Shown here piece after piece: positions 10,129-22,353 of a stretch of 64,000 nucleotides of DNA. The DNA is from Brachyhypopomus gauderio. Its lineage: Eukaryota > Chordata > Actinopteri > Gymnotiformes > Hypopomidae. The notes beneath the pieces were generated by a model. It saw only the letters and a list, made by a program, of their open reading frames with translations, ran no database searches and was not told the DNA's origin. The translations under genes and the position numbers were made by a program. Location of the stretch: NCBI RefSeq assembly GCF_052324685.1, contig NW_027506913.1:682001-746000 (forward strand), in the 5' to 3' direction. How positions within the stretch are numbered: position 1 is the first letter of the stretch; every line of letters starts with the position of its first letter.

Positions 10129-10480
10129 TCTCATTATACATGGATACCTGATGTTATTCACAAAACGTGGTACTTTGCCACTCACGTTTATTGATGGCAA
10201 CCAAAGCTCATGTTTTACAGATTGCTCCTGCTTTTTACCTTCAGAGATAACTCATGCAATACAGAACGATATAGGAGTCAACACCTTCAAAAACACTGTG
10301 CTTTAATATGTTCTGGTTACATTGACACCTTACTCACAGCTGCACAGATGACCGTGACTCTTATATCGTTTTTAAATGAAGTGATACAAAGCGTTGTTAT
10401 TTCTCAAAATCACAATGAGGCCAAACAGACCTGCATGCTGAAGCTGCGGCCCCATTTTCATGTTGCTATAAAGAAGCTTT

Positions 10481-10552
10481 TGACCCCGGCGTGATTTGAA
10501 AACGTAACCTTCTGATCTGGAGTCAGACGCGATACCGTTGCGCCACGAGGTC
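10481..10552 (-). pseudogene. trnaw-cca: tRNA-Trp(CCA)-like, G53 lost (unit 8)
   Basis: G53 to U, C65 and G22 to U. Confidence 0.75.
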
Positions 10553-11367
10553 TAATACGTAGAAGTCTAGCTAAAAAAATGGAACAAGGCAGTCAGATGT
10601 TTTAGTTCAATAGCTCTTCCAATGTATTTTGATTTTTTTCATTCCCTCTCGTCTGCCTTAAAGTTTCACCAATTCAAGAGGAGAGTAATGGTGAGGGAAG
10701 AACGTACCAAAGGGAGGGAATCTTCAGGCAGAATCCCTGAGCTCTCTGCTTTCTTCTCAACCTGAGTAGTCTATGCATGATTCTGTGTTAGTATCTGTCG
10801 ATTCGGCCCTTGAAAGGCAATACAGCTAAAGGTAACGTTTCTTGTTTATCATGCACCTGAGATGTAACAAAACGGAGGACCTTTCAAGAAAGGCTCTTGA
10901 GCAGAGTTACTTCAGAAAGTGAAGTAACGAAAAGAAAAACATTCTCATGTTACAATAGATTGGTGAGTGTGAAGAATAGCATCAAGTTAAAGACCTGGCA
11001 AGATTGGAACGAAGATGAGAAGAAAGTAAATGTGTTTTAGTTTAGTTTCTTATTTTTCCATGAGTATTCAAGTCTTAGTGACTACATGAAGTTTTGATTC
11101 TTCAGTTTGCGTTGAAGACAACCATTGATTGGACCTTACGGACTGTCAGCGGAAGTCTATTCCACCACCTTGTGGACTGACAGAGAAGATTCTTGTTGCA
11201 TGTCTTGTCAGCATCTTGAAGGGATGGTGGCACGAATAAAGCAATAATAGAGGCTTAAAGGCAGCCAGGTGCTGTAGTGGCTTGATAAGTGCTTTTATGC
11301 CTGTGAGAAGCGATCCAGTTATGGGAGACTGCAATGGCCAAGATGCAAGGTAAAGAGACATATGTAG

Positions 11368-11439
11368 TCGTTGGTGGTATAGTGGTGAGCATAGCTGCCT
11401 TCCAAGCAGTTGACCTGGGTTCGATTCCCCGCCAACGCA
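11368..11439 (+). pseudogene. trnag-ucc: tRNA-Gly(TCC)-like, damaged acceptor and T stem (unit 9, type d)
   Basis: Box B TTCG is kept. Position 1 is U and cannot pair with C72. U50 faces C64 after a private G64 to C. Its sister in unit 20 has G64, so the T-stem break is recent. Confidence 0.7.
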
Positions 11440-11791
11440 TCTCATTATACATGGATACCTGATGTTATTCACAAAACGTGGTACTTTGCCACTCACGTTT
11501 ATTGATGGCAACCAAAGCTCATGTTTTACAGATTGCTCCTGCTTTTTACCTTCAGAGATAACTCATGCAATACAGAACAATATAGGAGTCAACACCTTCA
11601 AAAACACTGTGCTTTAATATGTTCTGGTTACATTGACACCTTACTCACAGCTGCACAGATGACCGTGACTCTTACATCGTTTTTAAATGAAGTGATACAA
11701 AGCGTTGTTATTTCTCAAAATCAGAATGAGGCCAAAGAGACCTGCATGCTGAAGCTGCGGCCCCATTTTCATGTTGCTATAAAGAAGCTTT

Positions 11792-11863
11792 TGACCCCGG
11801 CGTGATTTGAAAATGTAACCTTCTGATCTGGAGTCAGACGCGATACCGTTGCGCCACGAGGTC
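11792..11863 (-). pseudogene. trnaw-cca: tRNA-Trp(CCA)-like, T stem badly broken (unit 9)
   Basis: G53 to U, G51 to A and C65 leave only two T-stem pairs. G22 to U is also present. Same haplotype as unit 20. Confidence 0.75.
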
Positions 11864-12679
11864 TAATACGTAGAAGTCTAGCTAAAAAAATGGAACAAGG
11901 CAGTCAGATGTTTTAGTTCAATAGCTCTTCCAATGTATTTTGATTTTTTTCATTCCCTCTCGTCTGCCTTAAAGTTTCACCAATTCAAGAGGAGAGTAAT
12001 GGTGAGGGAAGAACGTACCAAAGGGAGGGAATCTTCAGGCAGAATCCCTGAGCTCTCTGCTTTCTTCTCAACCTGAGTAGTCTATGCATGATTCTGTGTT
12101 AGTATCTGTCGATTCGGCCCTTGAAAGGCAATACAGCTAAAGGTAACGTTTCTTGTTTATCATGCACCTGAGATGTAACAAAACGGAGGACCTTTCAAGA
12201 AAGGCTCTTGAGCAGAGTTACTTCAGAAAGTGAAGTAACGAAAAGAAAAACATTCTCATGTTACAATAGATTGGTGAGTGTGAAGAATAGCATCAAGTTA
12301 AAGACCTGGCAAGATTGGAACGAAGATGAGAAGAAAGTAAATGTGTTTTAGTTTAGTTTCTTATTTTTCCATGAGTATTCAAGTGCTTAGTGACTACATG
12401 AAGTTTTGATTCTTCAGTTTGCGTTGAAGACAACCATTGATTGGACCTTACGGACTGTCAGCGGAAGTCCATTCCACCACCTTGTGGACTGACAGAGAAG
12501 ATTCTTGTTGCATGTCTTGTCGGCATCTTGAAGGGATGGTGGCACGAATAAAGCAATAATAGAGGCTTAAAGGCAGCCAGGTGCTGTAGTGGCTTGATAA
12601 GTGCTTTTACGCATGTGAGAAGCGATCCAGTTATGGGAGACTGCAATGGCCAATATGCAAGGTAAAGAGAAATATGTAG

Positions 12680-12751
12680 GCGTTGGTGGTATAGTGGCGA
12701 GCATAGCTGCCTTCCAAGCAGTTGACTCGGGTTCGATTCCCGGCCAACGCA
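12680..12751 (+). tRNA. trnag-ucc: tRNA-Gly(TCC), box B intact (unit 10, type c)
   Basis: Identical to the unit 6 copy: D-loop C and U49-G65 wobble. All invariant bases are present. Confidence 0.9.
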
Positions 12752-13103
12752 TCTCATTATACATGGATACCTGATGTTATTCACAAAACGTGGTACTTTG
12801 CCACTCACGTTTATTTATGGCAACCAAAGCTCATGTTTTACAGATTGCTCCTGCTTTTTACCTTCAGAGATAACTCATGCAATACAGAACGATATAGGAG
12901 TCAACACCTTCAAAAACACTGTGCTTTAATATGTTCTGGTTACATTGACACCTTACTCACAGCTGCACAGATGACCGTGACTCTTACATCGTTTTTAAAC
13001 GAAGTGATACAAAGCGTTGTTATTTCTCAAAATCAGAATGAGGCCAAAGTGACCTGCATGCTGAAGCTGCGGCCCCATTTTCATGTTGCTATAAAGAAGC
13101 TTT

Positions 13104-13175
13104 TGACCCCGACGTGATTTGAACACGTAACCTTCTGATCTGGAGTGAGACGCGCTACCGCTGCGCCACGAGGTC
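13104..13175 (-). tRNA. trnaw-cca: tRNA-Trp(CCA) with anticodon-stem mismatch (unit 10)
   Basis: G30 to C as in unit 6; otherwise sound. Confidence 0.8.
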
Positions 13176-13990
13176 CAACGCATAGAAGTCTAGCTAAAAA
13201 AATGGAACAAGGCAGTCAGATGTTTTAGTTCAATAGCTTTTCCAATATATTTTGATTTTTTTCATTCCCTCTTGTCTGCCTTAAAGTTTCACCAATTCAA
13301 GAGGAGAGTAATGGTGAGGGAAGAAAGTACCAAAGGGAGGGAATCTTCAGGCAGAATCCCTGAGCTCTCTGCTTTCTTCTCAACCTGAGTAGTCTATGCA
13401 TGATTCTGTGTTAGTATCTGTCGATTCGGCCCTTGAAAGGCAATACAGCTAAAGGTAACGTTTCTTGTTTATCATGCACCTGAGATGTAACAAAACGGAG
13501 GACCTTTCAAGAAAGGCTCTTGAGCAGAGTTACTTCAGAAAGTGAAGTAACGAAAAGAAAAACATTCTCATGTTACAATAGATTGGTGAGTGTGAAGAAT
13601 AGCATCAAGTTAAAGACCTGGCAAGATTGGAACAAAGATGAGAAGAAAGTAAATGTGTTTTAGTTTAGTTTCTTATTTTTCCATGAGTATTCAAGTCTTA
13701 GTGACTACATGAAGTTTTGATTCTTCAGTTTGCGTTGAAGACAACCATTGATTGGACCTTACGGACTGTCAGCGGAAGTCCATTCCACCACCTTGTGGAC
13801 TGACAGAGAAGATTCTTGTTGCATGTCTTGTCGGCATCTTGAAGGGATGGTGGCACGAATAAAGCAATAATAGAGGCTTAAAGGCAGCCAGGTGCTGTAG
13901 TGGCTTGATAAGTGCTTTTATGCATGTGAGAAGCGATCCAGTTATGGGAGACTGCAATGGCCAAGATGCAAGGTAAAGAGACATATGTAG

Positions 13991-14062
13991 GCGTTAGTGG
14001 TATAGTGGTGAGCATAGCTGCCTTCCAAGCAGTTGACCCGGGTTGGATTCCTGGCCAACGCA
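13991..14062 (+). pseudogene. trnag-ucc: tRNA-Gly(TCC)-like, box B lost (unit 11, type a)
   Basis: Changes A6, G56 and U63. It is the higher-order partner of unit 1. Confidence 0.8.
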
Positions 14063-14414
14063 TCTCATTATACATGGATACCTGATGTTATTCACAAAAC
14101 GTGGTACTTTGCCACTCACGTTTATTGATGGCAACCAAAGCTCATGTTTTACAGATTGCTCCTGCTTTTTACCTTCAGAGATAACTCATGCAATACAGAA
14201 CGATATAGGAGTCAACACCTTCAAAAACACTGTGCTTTAATATGTTCTGGTTACATTGACACCTTACTCACAGCTGCACAGATGACCGTGACTCTTACAT
14301 CGTTTTTAAATGAAGTGATACAAAGCGTTGTTATTTCTCAAAATCAGAATGAGGCCAAAGAGACCTGCATGCTGAAGCTGCGGCCCCATTTTCATGTTGC
14401 TATAAAGAAGCTTT

Positions 14415-14486
14415 TGACCCCGACGTGATTTGAACACATAACCTTCTGATCTGGAGTCAGACACGCTACCGTTGCGCCACAAGGTC
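14415..14486 (-). tRNA. trnaw-cca: tRNA-Trp(CCA), wobble-rich (unit 11)
   Basis: Same as unit 7: U6-G67, G10-U25 and U50-G64 wobbles with box B intact. It lacks the U66 of its partner in unit 1. Confidence 0.82.
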
Positions 14487-15301
14487 TAATACGTAGAAGT
14501 CTAGCTAAAAAAATGGAACAAGGCAGTCAGATGTTTTAGTTCAATAGCTCTTCCAATGTATTTTGATTTTTTTCATTCCCTCTCGTCTGCCTTAAAGTTT
14601 CACCAATTCAAGAGGAGAGTAATGGTGAGGGAAGAACGTACCAAAGGGAGGGAATCTTCAGGCAGAATCCCTGAGCTCTCTGCTTTCTTCTCAACCTGAG
14701 TAGTCTATGCATGATTCTGTGTTAGTATCTGTCGATTCGGCCCTTGAAAGGCAATACAGCTAAAGGTAACGTTTCTTGTTTATCATGCACCTGAGATGTA
14801 ACAAAACGGAGGACCTTTCAAGAAAGGCTCTTGAGCAGAGTTACTTCAGAAAGTGAAGTAACGAAAAGAAAAACATTCTCATGTTACAATAGATTGGTGA
14901 GTGTGAAGAATAGCATCAAGTTAAAGACCTGGCAAGATTGGAACGAAGATGAGAAGAAAGTAAATGTGTTTTAGTTTAGTTTCTTATTTTTCCATGAGTA
15001 TTCAAGTCTTAGTGACTACATGAAGTTTTGATTCTTCAGTTTGCGTTGAAGACAACCATTGATTGGACCTTACGGACTGTCAGCGGAAGTCCATTCCACC
15101 ACCTTGTGGACTGACAGAGAAGATTCTTGTTGCATGTCTTGTCGGCATCTTGAAGGGATGGTGGCACGAATAAAGCAATAATAGAGGCTTAAAGGCAGCC
15201 AGGTGCTGTAGTGGCTTGATAAGTGCTTTTATGCATGTGAGAAGCGATCCAGTTATGGGAGACTGCAATGGCCAAGATGCAAGGTAAAGAGACATATGTA
15301 G

Positions 15302-15373
15302 GAGTTAGTGGTATAGTGGTGAGCATAGCTGCCTTCCAAGCAGTTGACCCGGGTTGGATTCCTGGCCAACGCA
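15302..15373 (+). pseudogene. trnag-ucc: tRNA-Gly(TCC)-like, box B lost (unit 12, type b)
   Basis: Changes A2, A6, G56 and U63. Confidence 0.8.
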
Positions 15374-15725
15374 TCTCATTATACATGGATACCTGATGTT
15401 ATTCACAAAACGTGGTACTTTGCCACTCACGTTTATTGATGGCAACCAAAGCTCATGTTTTACAGATTGCTCCTGCTTTTTACCTTCAGAGATAACTCAT
15501 GCAATACAGAACGATATAGGAGTCAACACCTTCAAAAACACTGTGCTTTAATATGTTCTGGTTACATTGACACCTTACTCACAGCTGCACAGATGACCGT
15601 GACTCTTATATCGTTTTTAAATGAAGTGATACAAAGCGTTGTTATTTCTCAAAATCACAATGAGGCCAAACAGACCTGCATGCTGAAGCTGCGGCCCCAT
15701 TTTCATGTTGCTATAAAGAAGCTTT

Positions 15726-15797
15726 TGACCCCGGCGTGATTTGAAAACGTAACCTTCTGATCTGGAGTCAGACGCGATACCGTTGCGCCACGAGGTC
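15726..15797 (-). pseudogene. trnaw-cca: tRNA-Trp(CCA)-like, G53 lost (unit 12)
   Basis: G53 to U, C65 and G22 to U; same as unit 2. Confidence 0.75.
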
Positions 15798-16612
15798 TAA
15801 TACATAGAAGTCTAGCTAAAAAAATGGAACAAGGCAGTCAGATGTTTTAGTTCAATAGCTCTTCCAATGTATTTTGATTTTTTTCATTCCCTCTCGTCTG
15901 CCTTAAAGTTTCACCAATTCAAGAGGAGAGTAATGGTGAGGGAAGAACGTACCAAAGGGAGGGAATCTTCAGGCAGAATCCCTGAGCTCTCTGCTTTCTT
16001 CTCAACCTGAGTAGTCTATGCATGATTCTGTGTTAGTATCTGTCGATTCGGCCCTTGAAAGGCAATACAGCTAAAGGTAACGTTTCTTGTTTATCATGCA
16101 CCTGAGATGTAACAAAACGGAGGACCTTTCAAGAAAGGCTCTTGAGCAGAGTTACTTCAGAAAGTGAAGTAACGAAAAGAAAAACATTCTCATGTTACAA
16201 TAGATTGGTGAGTGTGAAGAATAGCATCAAGTTAAAGACCTGGCAAGATTGGAACGAAGATGAGAAGAAAGTAAATGTGTTTTAGTTTAGTTTCTTATTT
16301 TTCCATGAGTATTCAAGTCTTAGTGACTACATGAAGTTTTGATTCTTCAGTTTGCGTTGAAGACAACCATTGATTGGACCTTACGGACTGTCAGCGGAAG
16401 TCCATTCCATCACCTTGTGGACTGACAGAGAAGATTCTTGTTGCATGTCTTGTCGGCATCTTGAAGGGATGGTGGCACGAATAAAGCAATAATAGAGGCT
16501 TAAAGGCAGCCAGGTGCTGTAGTGGCTTGATAAGTGCTTTTATGCATGTGAGAAGCGATCCAGTTATGGGAGACTGCAATGGCCAAGATGCAAGGTAAAG
16601 AGACATATGTAG

Positions 16613-16684
16613 GAGTTAGTGGTATAGTGGTGAGCATAGCTGCCTTCCAAGCAGTTGACCCGGGTTGGATTCCTGGCCAACGCA
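16613..16684 (+). pseudogene. trnag-ucc: tRNA-Gly(TCC)-like, box B lost (unit 13, type b)
   Basis: Changes A2, A6, G56 and U63. Confidence 0.8.
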
Positions 16685-17036
16685 TCTCATTATACATGGA
16701 TACCTGATGTTATTCACAAAACGTGGTACTTTGCCACTCACGTTTATTGATGGCAACCAAAGCTCATGTTTTACAGATTGCTCCTGCTTTTTACCTTCAG
16801 AGATAACTCATGCAATACAGAACGATATAGGAGTCAACACCTTCAAAAACACTGTGCTTTAATATGTTCTGGTTACATTGACACCTTACTCACAGCTGCA
16901 CAGATGACCGTGACTCTTACATCGTTTTTAAATGAAGTGATACAAAGCGTTGTTATTTCTCAAAATCAGAATGAGGCCAAAGAGACCTGCATGCTGAAGC
17001 TGCGGCCCCATTTTCATGTTGCAATAAAGAAGCTTT

Positions 17037-17108
17037 TGACCCTGGCGTGATTTGAAAACGTAACCTTCTGATCTGGAGTCAGACACGCTACCGTTGCGCC
17101 ACGAGGTC
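17037..17108 (-). pseudogene. trnaw-cca: tRNA-Trp(CCA)-like, G53 lost (unit 13)
   Basis: G53 to U, C65, A67 and U25; same as unit 3. Confidence 0.75.
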
Positions 17109-17923
17109 TAATACGTAGAAGTCTAGCTAAAAAAATGGAACAAGGCAGTCAGATGTTTTAGTTCAATAGCTCTTCCAATGTATTTTGATTTTTTTCATTC
17201 CCTCTCGTCTGCCTTAAAGTTTCACCAATTCAAGAGGAGAGTAATGGTGAGGGAAGAACGTACCAAAGGGAGGGAATCTTCAGGCAGAATCCCTGAGCTC
17301 TCTGCTTTCTTCTCAACCTGAGTAGTCTATGCATGATTCTGTGTTAGTATCTGTCGATTCGGCCCTTGAAAGGCAATACAGCTAAAGGTAACGTTTCTTG
17401 TTTATCATGCACCTGAGATGTAACAAAACGGAGGACCTTTCAAGAAAGGCTCTTGAGCAGAGTTACTTCAGAAAGTGAAGTAACGAAAAGAAAAACATTC
17501 TCATGTTACAATAGATTGGTGAGTGTGAAGAATAGCATCAAGTTAAAGACCTGGCAAGATTGGAACGAAGATGAGAAGAAAGTAAATGTGTTTTAGTTTA
17601 GTTTCTTATTTTTCCATGAGTATTCAAGTCTTAGTGACTACATGAAGTTTTGATTCTTCAGTTTGCGTTGAAGACAACCATTGATTGGACCTTACGGACT
17701 GTCAGCGGAAGTCCATTCCATCACCTTGTGGACTGACAGAGAAGATTCTTGTTGCATGTCTTGTCGGCATCTTGAAGGGATGGTGGCACGAATAAAGCAA
17801 TAATAGAGGCTTAAAGGCAGCCAGGTGCTGTAGTGGCTTGATAAGTGCTTTTATGCATGTGAGAAGCGATCCAGTTATGGGAGACTGCAATGGCCAAGAT
17901 GCAAGGTAAAGAGACATATGTAG

Positions 17924-17995
17924 GAGTTAGTGGTATAGTGGTGAGCATAGCTGCCTTCCAAGCAGTTGACCCGGGTTGGATTCCTGGCCAACGCA
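17924..17995 (+). pseudogene. trnag-ucc: tRNA-Gly(TCC)-like, box B lost (unit 14, type b)
   Basis: Changes A2, A6, G56 and U63. Confidence 0.8.
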
Positions 17996-18347
17996 TCTCA
18001 TTATACATGGATACCTGATGTTATTCACAAAACGTGGTACTTTGCCACTCACGTTTATTGATGGCAACCAAAGCTCATGTTTTACAGATTGCTCCTGCTT
18101 TTTACCTTCAGAGATAACTCATGCAAGACAGAACGATATAGGAGTCAACACCTTCAAAAACACTGTGCTTTAATATGTTCTGGTTACATTGACACCTTAC
18201 TCACAGCTGCACAGATGACCGTGACTCTTATATCGTTTTTAAATGAAGTGATACAAAGCGTTGTTATTTCTCAAAATCACAATGAGGCCAAAGAGACCTG
18301 CATGCTGAAGCTGCGGCCCCATTTTCATGTTGCAATAAAGAAGCTTT

Positions 18348-18419
18348 TGACCCTGGCGTGATTTGAAAACGTAACCTTCTGATCTGGAGTCAGACGCGAT
18401 ACCGTTGCGCCACGAGGTC
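18348..18419 (-). pseudogene. trnaw-cca: tRNA-Trp(CCA)-like, G53 lost (unit 14)
   Basis: G53 to U, C65, A67 and G22 to U. Confidence 0.75.
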
Positions 18420-19234
18420 TAATACGTAGAAGTCTAGCTAAAAAAATGGAACAAGGCAGTCAGATGTTTTAGTTCAATAGCTCTTCCAATGTATTTTGAT
18501 TTTTTTCATTCCCTCTCGTCTGCCTTAAAGTTTCACCAATTCAAGAGGAGAGTAATGGTGAGGGAAGAACGTACCAAAGGGAGGGAATCTTCAGGCAGAA
18601 TCCCTGAGCTCTCTGCTTTCTTCTCAACCTGAGTAGTCTATGCATGATTCTGTGTTAGTATCTGTCGATTCGGCCCTTGAAAGGCAATACAGCTAAAGGT
18701 AACGTTTCTTGTTTATCATGCACCTGAGATGTAACAAAACGGAGGACCTTTCAAGAAAGGCTCTTGAGCAGAGTTACTTCAGAAAGTGAAGTAACGAAAA
18801 GAAAAACATTCTCATGTTACAATAGATTGGTGAGTGTGAAGAATAGCATCAAGTTAAAGACCTGGCAAGATTGGAACGAAGATGAGAAGAAAGTAAATGT
18901 GTTTTAGTTTAGTTTCTTATTTTTCCATGAGTATTCAAGTCTTAGTGACTACATGAAGTTTTGATTCTTCAGTTTGCGTTGAAGACAACCATTGATTGGA
19001 CCTTACGGACTGTCAGCGGAAGTCCATTCCATCACCTTGTGGACTGACAGAGAAGATTCTTGTTGCATGTCTTGTCGGCATCTTGAAGGGATGGTGGCAC
19101 GAATAAAGCAATAATAGAGGCTTAAAGGCAGCCAGGTGCTGTAGTGGCTTGATAAGTGCTTTTATGCATGTGAGAAGCGATCCAGTTATGGGAGACTGCA
19201 ATGGCCAAGATGCAAGGTAAAGAGACATATGTAG

Positions 19235-19306
19235 GAGTTAGTGGTATAGTGGTGAGCATAGCTGCCTTCCAAGCAGTTGACCCGGGTTGGATTCCTGGCC
19301 AACGCA
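19235..19306 (+). pseudogene. trnag-ucc: tRNA-Gly(TCC)-like, box B lost (unit 15, type b)
   Basis: Changes A2, A6, G56 and U63. Confidence 0.8.
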
Positions 19307-19658
19307 TCTCATTATACATGGATACCTGATGTTATTCACAAAACGTGGTACTTTGCCACTCACGTTTATTGATGGCAACCAAAGCTCATGTTTTACAGAT
19401 TGCTCCTGCTTTTTACCTTCAGAGATAACTCATGCAAGACAGAACGATATAGGAGTCAACACCTTCAAAAACACTGTGCTTTAATATGTTCTGGTTACAT
19501 TGACACCTTACTCACAGCTGCACAGATGACCGTGACTCTTATATCGTTTTTAAATGAAGTGATACAAAGCGTTGTTATTTCTCAAAATCACAATGAGGCC
19601 AAAGAGACCTGCATGCTGAAGCTGCGGCCCCATTTTCATGTTGCAATAAAGAAGCTTT

Positions 19659-19730
19659 TGACCCTGGCGTGATTTGAAAACGTAACCTTCTGATCTGGAG
19701 TCAGACGCGATACCGTTGCGCCACGAGGTC
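19659..19730 (-). pseudogene. trnaw-cca: tRNA-Trp(CCA)-like, G53 lost (unit 15)
   Basis: G53 to U, C65, A67 and G22 to U. Confidence 0.75.
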
Positions 19731-20546
19731 TAATACGTAGAAGTCTAGCTAAAAAAATGGAACAAGGCAGTCAGATGTTTTAGTTCAATAGCTCTTCCAA
19801 TGTATTTTGATTTTTTTCATTCCCTCTCGTCTGCCTTAAAGTTTCACCAATTCAAGAGGAGAGTAATGGTGAGGGAAGAACGTACCAAAGGGAGGGAATC
19901 TTCAGGCAGAATCCCTGAGCTCTCTGCTTTCTTCTCAACCTGAGTAGTCTATGCATGATTCTGTGTTAGTATCTGTCGATTCGGCCCTTGAAAGGCAATA
20001 CAGCTAAAGGTAACGTTTCTTGTTTATCATGCACCTGAGATGTAACAAAACGGAGGACCTTTCAAGAAAGGCTCTTGAGCAGAGTTACTTCAGAAAGTGA
20101 AGTAACGAAAAGAAAAACATTCTCATGTTACAATAGATTGGTGAGTGTGAAGAATAGCATCAAGTTAAAGACCTGGCAAGATTGGAACGAAGATGAGAAG
20201 AAAGTAAATGTGTTTTAGTTTAGTTTCTTATTTTTCCATGAGTATTCAAGTGCTTAGTGACTACATGAAGTTTTGATTCTTCAGTTTGCGTTGAAGACAA
20301 CCATTGATTGGACCTTACGGACTGTCAGCGGAAGTCCATTCCACCACCTTGTGGACTGACAGAGAAGATTCTTGTTGCATGTCTTGTCGGCATCTTGAAG
20401 GGATGGTGGCACGAATAAAGCAATAATAGAGGCTTAAAGGCAGCCAGGTGCTGTAGTGGCTTGATAAGTGCTTTTACGCATGTGAGAAGCGATCCAGTTA
20501 TGGGAGACTGCAATGGCCAATATGCAAGGTAAAGAGAAATATGTAG

Positions 20547-20618
20547 GCGTTGGTGGTATAGTGGCGAGCATAGCTGCCTTCCAAGCAGTTGACTCGGGTT
20601 CGATTCCCGGCCAACGCA
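20547..20618 (+). tRNA. trnag-ucc: tRNA-Gly(TCC), box B intact (unit 16, type c)
   Basis: Same as units 6 and 10: D-loop C, U49-G65 wobble, all else consensus. Confidence 0.9.
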
Positions 20619-20970
20619 TCTCATTATACATGGATACCTGATGTTATTCACAAAACGTGGTACTTTGCCACTCACGTTTATTTATGGCAACCAAAGCTCA
20701 TGTTTTACAGATTGCTCCTGCTTTTTACCTTCAGAGATAACTCATGCAATACAGAACGATATAGGAGTCAACACCTTCAAAAACACTGTGCTTTAATATG
20801 TTCTGGTTACATTGACACCTTACTCACAGCTGCACAGATGACCGTGACTCTTACATCGTTTTTAAACGAAGTGATACAAAGCGTTGTTATTTCTCAAAAT
20901 CAGAATGAGGCCAAAGTGACCTGCATGCTGAAGCTGCGGCCCCATTTTCATGTTGCTATAAAGAAGCTTT

Positions 20971-21042
20971 TGACCCCGACGTGATTTGAACACGTAACCT
21001 TCTGATCTGGAGTGAGACGCGCTACCGCTGCGCCACGAGGTC
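20971..21042 (-). tRNA. trnaw-cca: tRNA-Trp(CCA) with anticodon-stem mismatch (unit 16)
   Basis: G30 to C; otherwise sound. Confidence 0.8.
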
Positions 21043-21857
21043 CAACGCATAGAAGTCTAGCTAAAAAAATGGAACAAGGCAGTCAGATGTTTTAGTTCAA
21101 TAGCTTTTCCAATATATTTTGATTTTTTTCATTCCCTCTTGTCTGCCTTAAAGTTTCACCAATTCAAGAGGAGAGTAATGGTGAGGGAAGAAAGTACCAA
21201 AGGGAGGGAATCTTCAGGCAGAATCCCTGAGCTCTCTGCTTTCTTCTCAACCTGAGTAGTCTATGCATGATTCTGTGTTAGTATCTGTCGATTCGGCCCT
21301 TGAAAGGCAATACAGCTAAAGGTAACGTTTCTTGTTTATCATGCACCTGAGATGTAACAAAACGGAGGACCTTTCAAGAAAGGCTCTTGAGCAGAGTTAC
21401 TTCAGAAAGTGAAGTAACGAAAAGAAAAACATTCTCATGTTACAATAGATTGGTGAGTGTGAAGAATAGCATCAAGTTAAAGACCTGGCAAGATTGGAAC
21501 AAAGATGAGAAGAAAGTAAATGTGTTTTAGTTTAGTTTCTTATTTTTCCATGAGTATTCAAGTCTTAGTGACTACATGAAGTTTTGATTCTTCAGTTTGC
21601 GTTGAAGACAACCATTGATTGGACCTTACGGACTGTCAGCGGAAGTCCATTCCACCACCTTGTGGACTGACAGAGAAGATTCTTGTTGCATGTCTTGTCG
21701 GCATCTTGAAGGGATGGTGGCACGAATAAAGCAATAATAGAGGCTTAAAGGCAGCCAGGTGCTGTAGTGGCTTGATAAGTGCTTTTATGCATGTGAGAAG
21801 CGATCCAGTTATGGGAGACTGCAATGGCCAAGATGCAAGGTAAAGAGACATATGTAG

Positions 21858-21929
21858 GAGTTAGTGGTATAGTGGTGAGCATAGCTGCCTTCCAAGCAGT
21901 TGACCCGGGTTGGATTCCTGGCCAACGCA
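21858..21929 (+). pseudogene. trnag-ucc: tRNA-Gly(TCC)-like, box B lost (chimeric unit 17)
   Basis: Type b changes (A2, A6, G56, U63), but the sequence after it switches within about 60 bp to the type c haplotype. It is the only type b Gly paired with a G30C Trp. Confidence 0.8.
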
Positions 21930-22281
21930 TCTCATTATACATGGATACCTGATGTTATTCACAAAACGTGGTACTTTGCCACTCACGTTTATTTATGGCA
22001 ACCAAAGCTCATGTTTTACAGATTGCTCCTGCTTTTTACCTTCAGAGATAACTCATGCAATACAGAACGATATAGGAGTCAACACCTTCAAAAACACTGT
22101 GCTTTAATATGTTCTGGTTACATTGACACCTTACTCACAGCTGCACAGATGACCGTGACTCTTACATCGTTTTTAAACGAAGTGATACAAAGCGTTGTTA
22201 TTTCTCAAAATCAGAATGAGGCCAAAGTGACCTGCATGCTGAAGCTGCGGCCCCATTTTCATGTTGCTATAAAGAAGCTTT

Positions 22282-22353
22282 TGACCCCGACGTGATTTGA
22301 ACACGTAACCTTCTGATCTGGAGTGAGACGCGCTACCGCTGCGCCACGAGGTC
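22282..22353 (-). tRNA. trnaw-cca: tRNA-Trp(CCA) with anticodon-stem mismatch (chimeric unit 17)
   Basis: G30 to C as in units 6, 10 and 16. The flanking AAACGAAG and AAAGTGACC markers are also type c. Confidence 0.8.

Larger units (their letters stand above)
7931..13103. repeat. Units 7-10 (types a-b-d-c), completing a 10-unit higher-order repeat
   Basis: Four units that follow block copy 1. Units 7-9 reappear as units 18-20 (23169-26286), displaced by 14,423 bp, which is eleven units rather than ten. The extra unit is chimeric unit 17. Type d tRNA-Gly has U at position 1. Confidence 0.75.
13113..21042. repeat. Higher-order block, copy 2 (units 11-16)
   Basis: Second copy of the six-unit block at 1-7930. 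Shared markers include the ACATAGAAG variant after the Trp of units 2 and 12, the GACACGC D-arm variant in the Trp of units 3 and 13, and the extra G in CAAGTGCTTAG before units 6 and 16. Confidence 0.85.
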
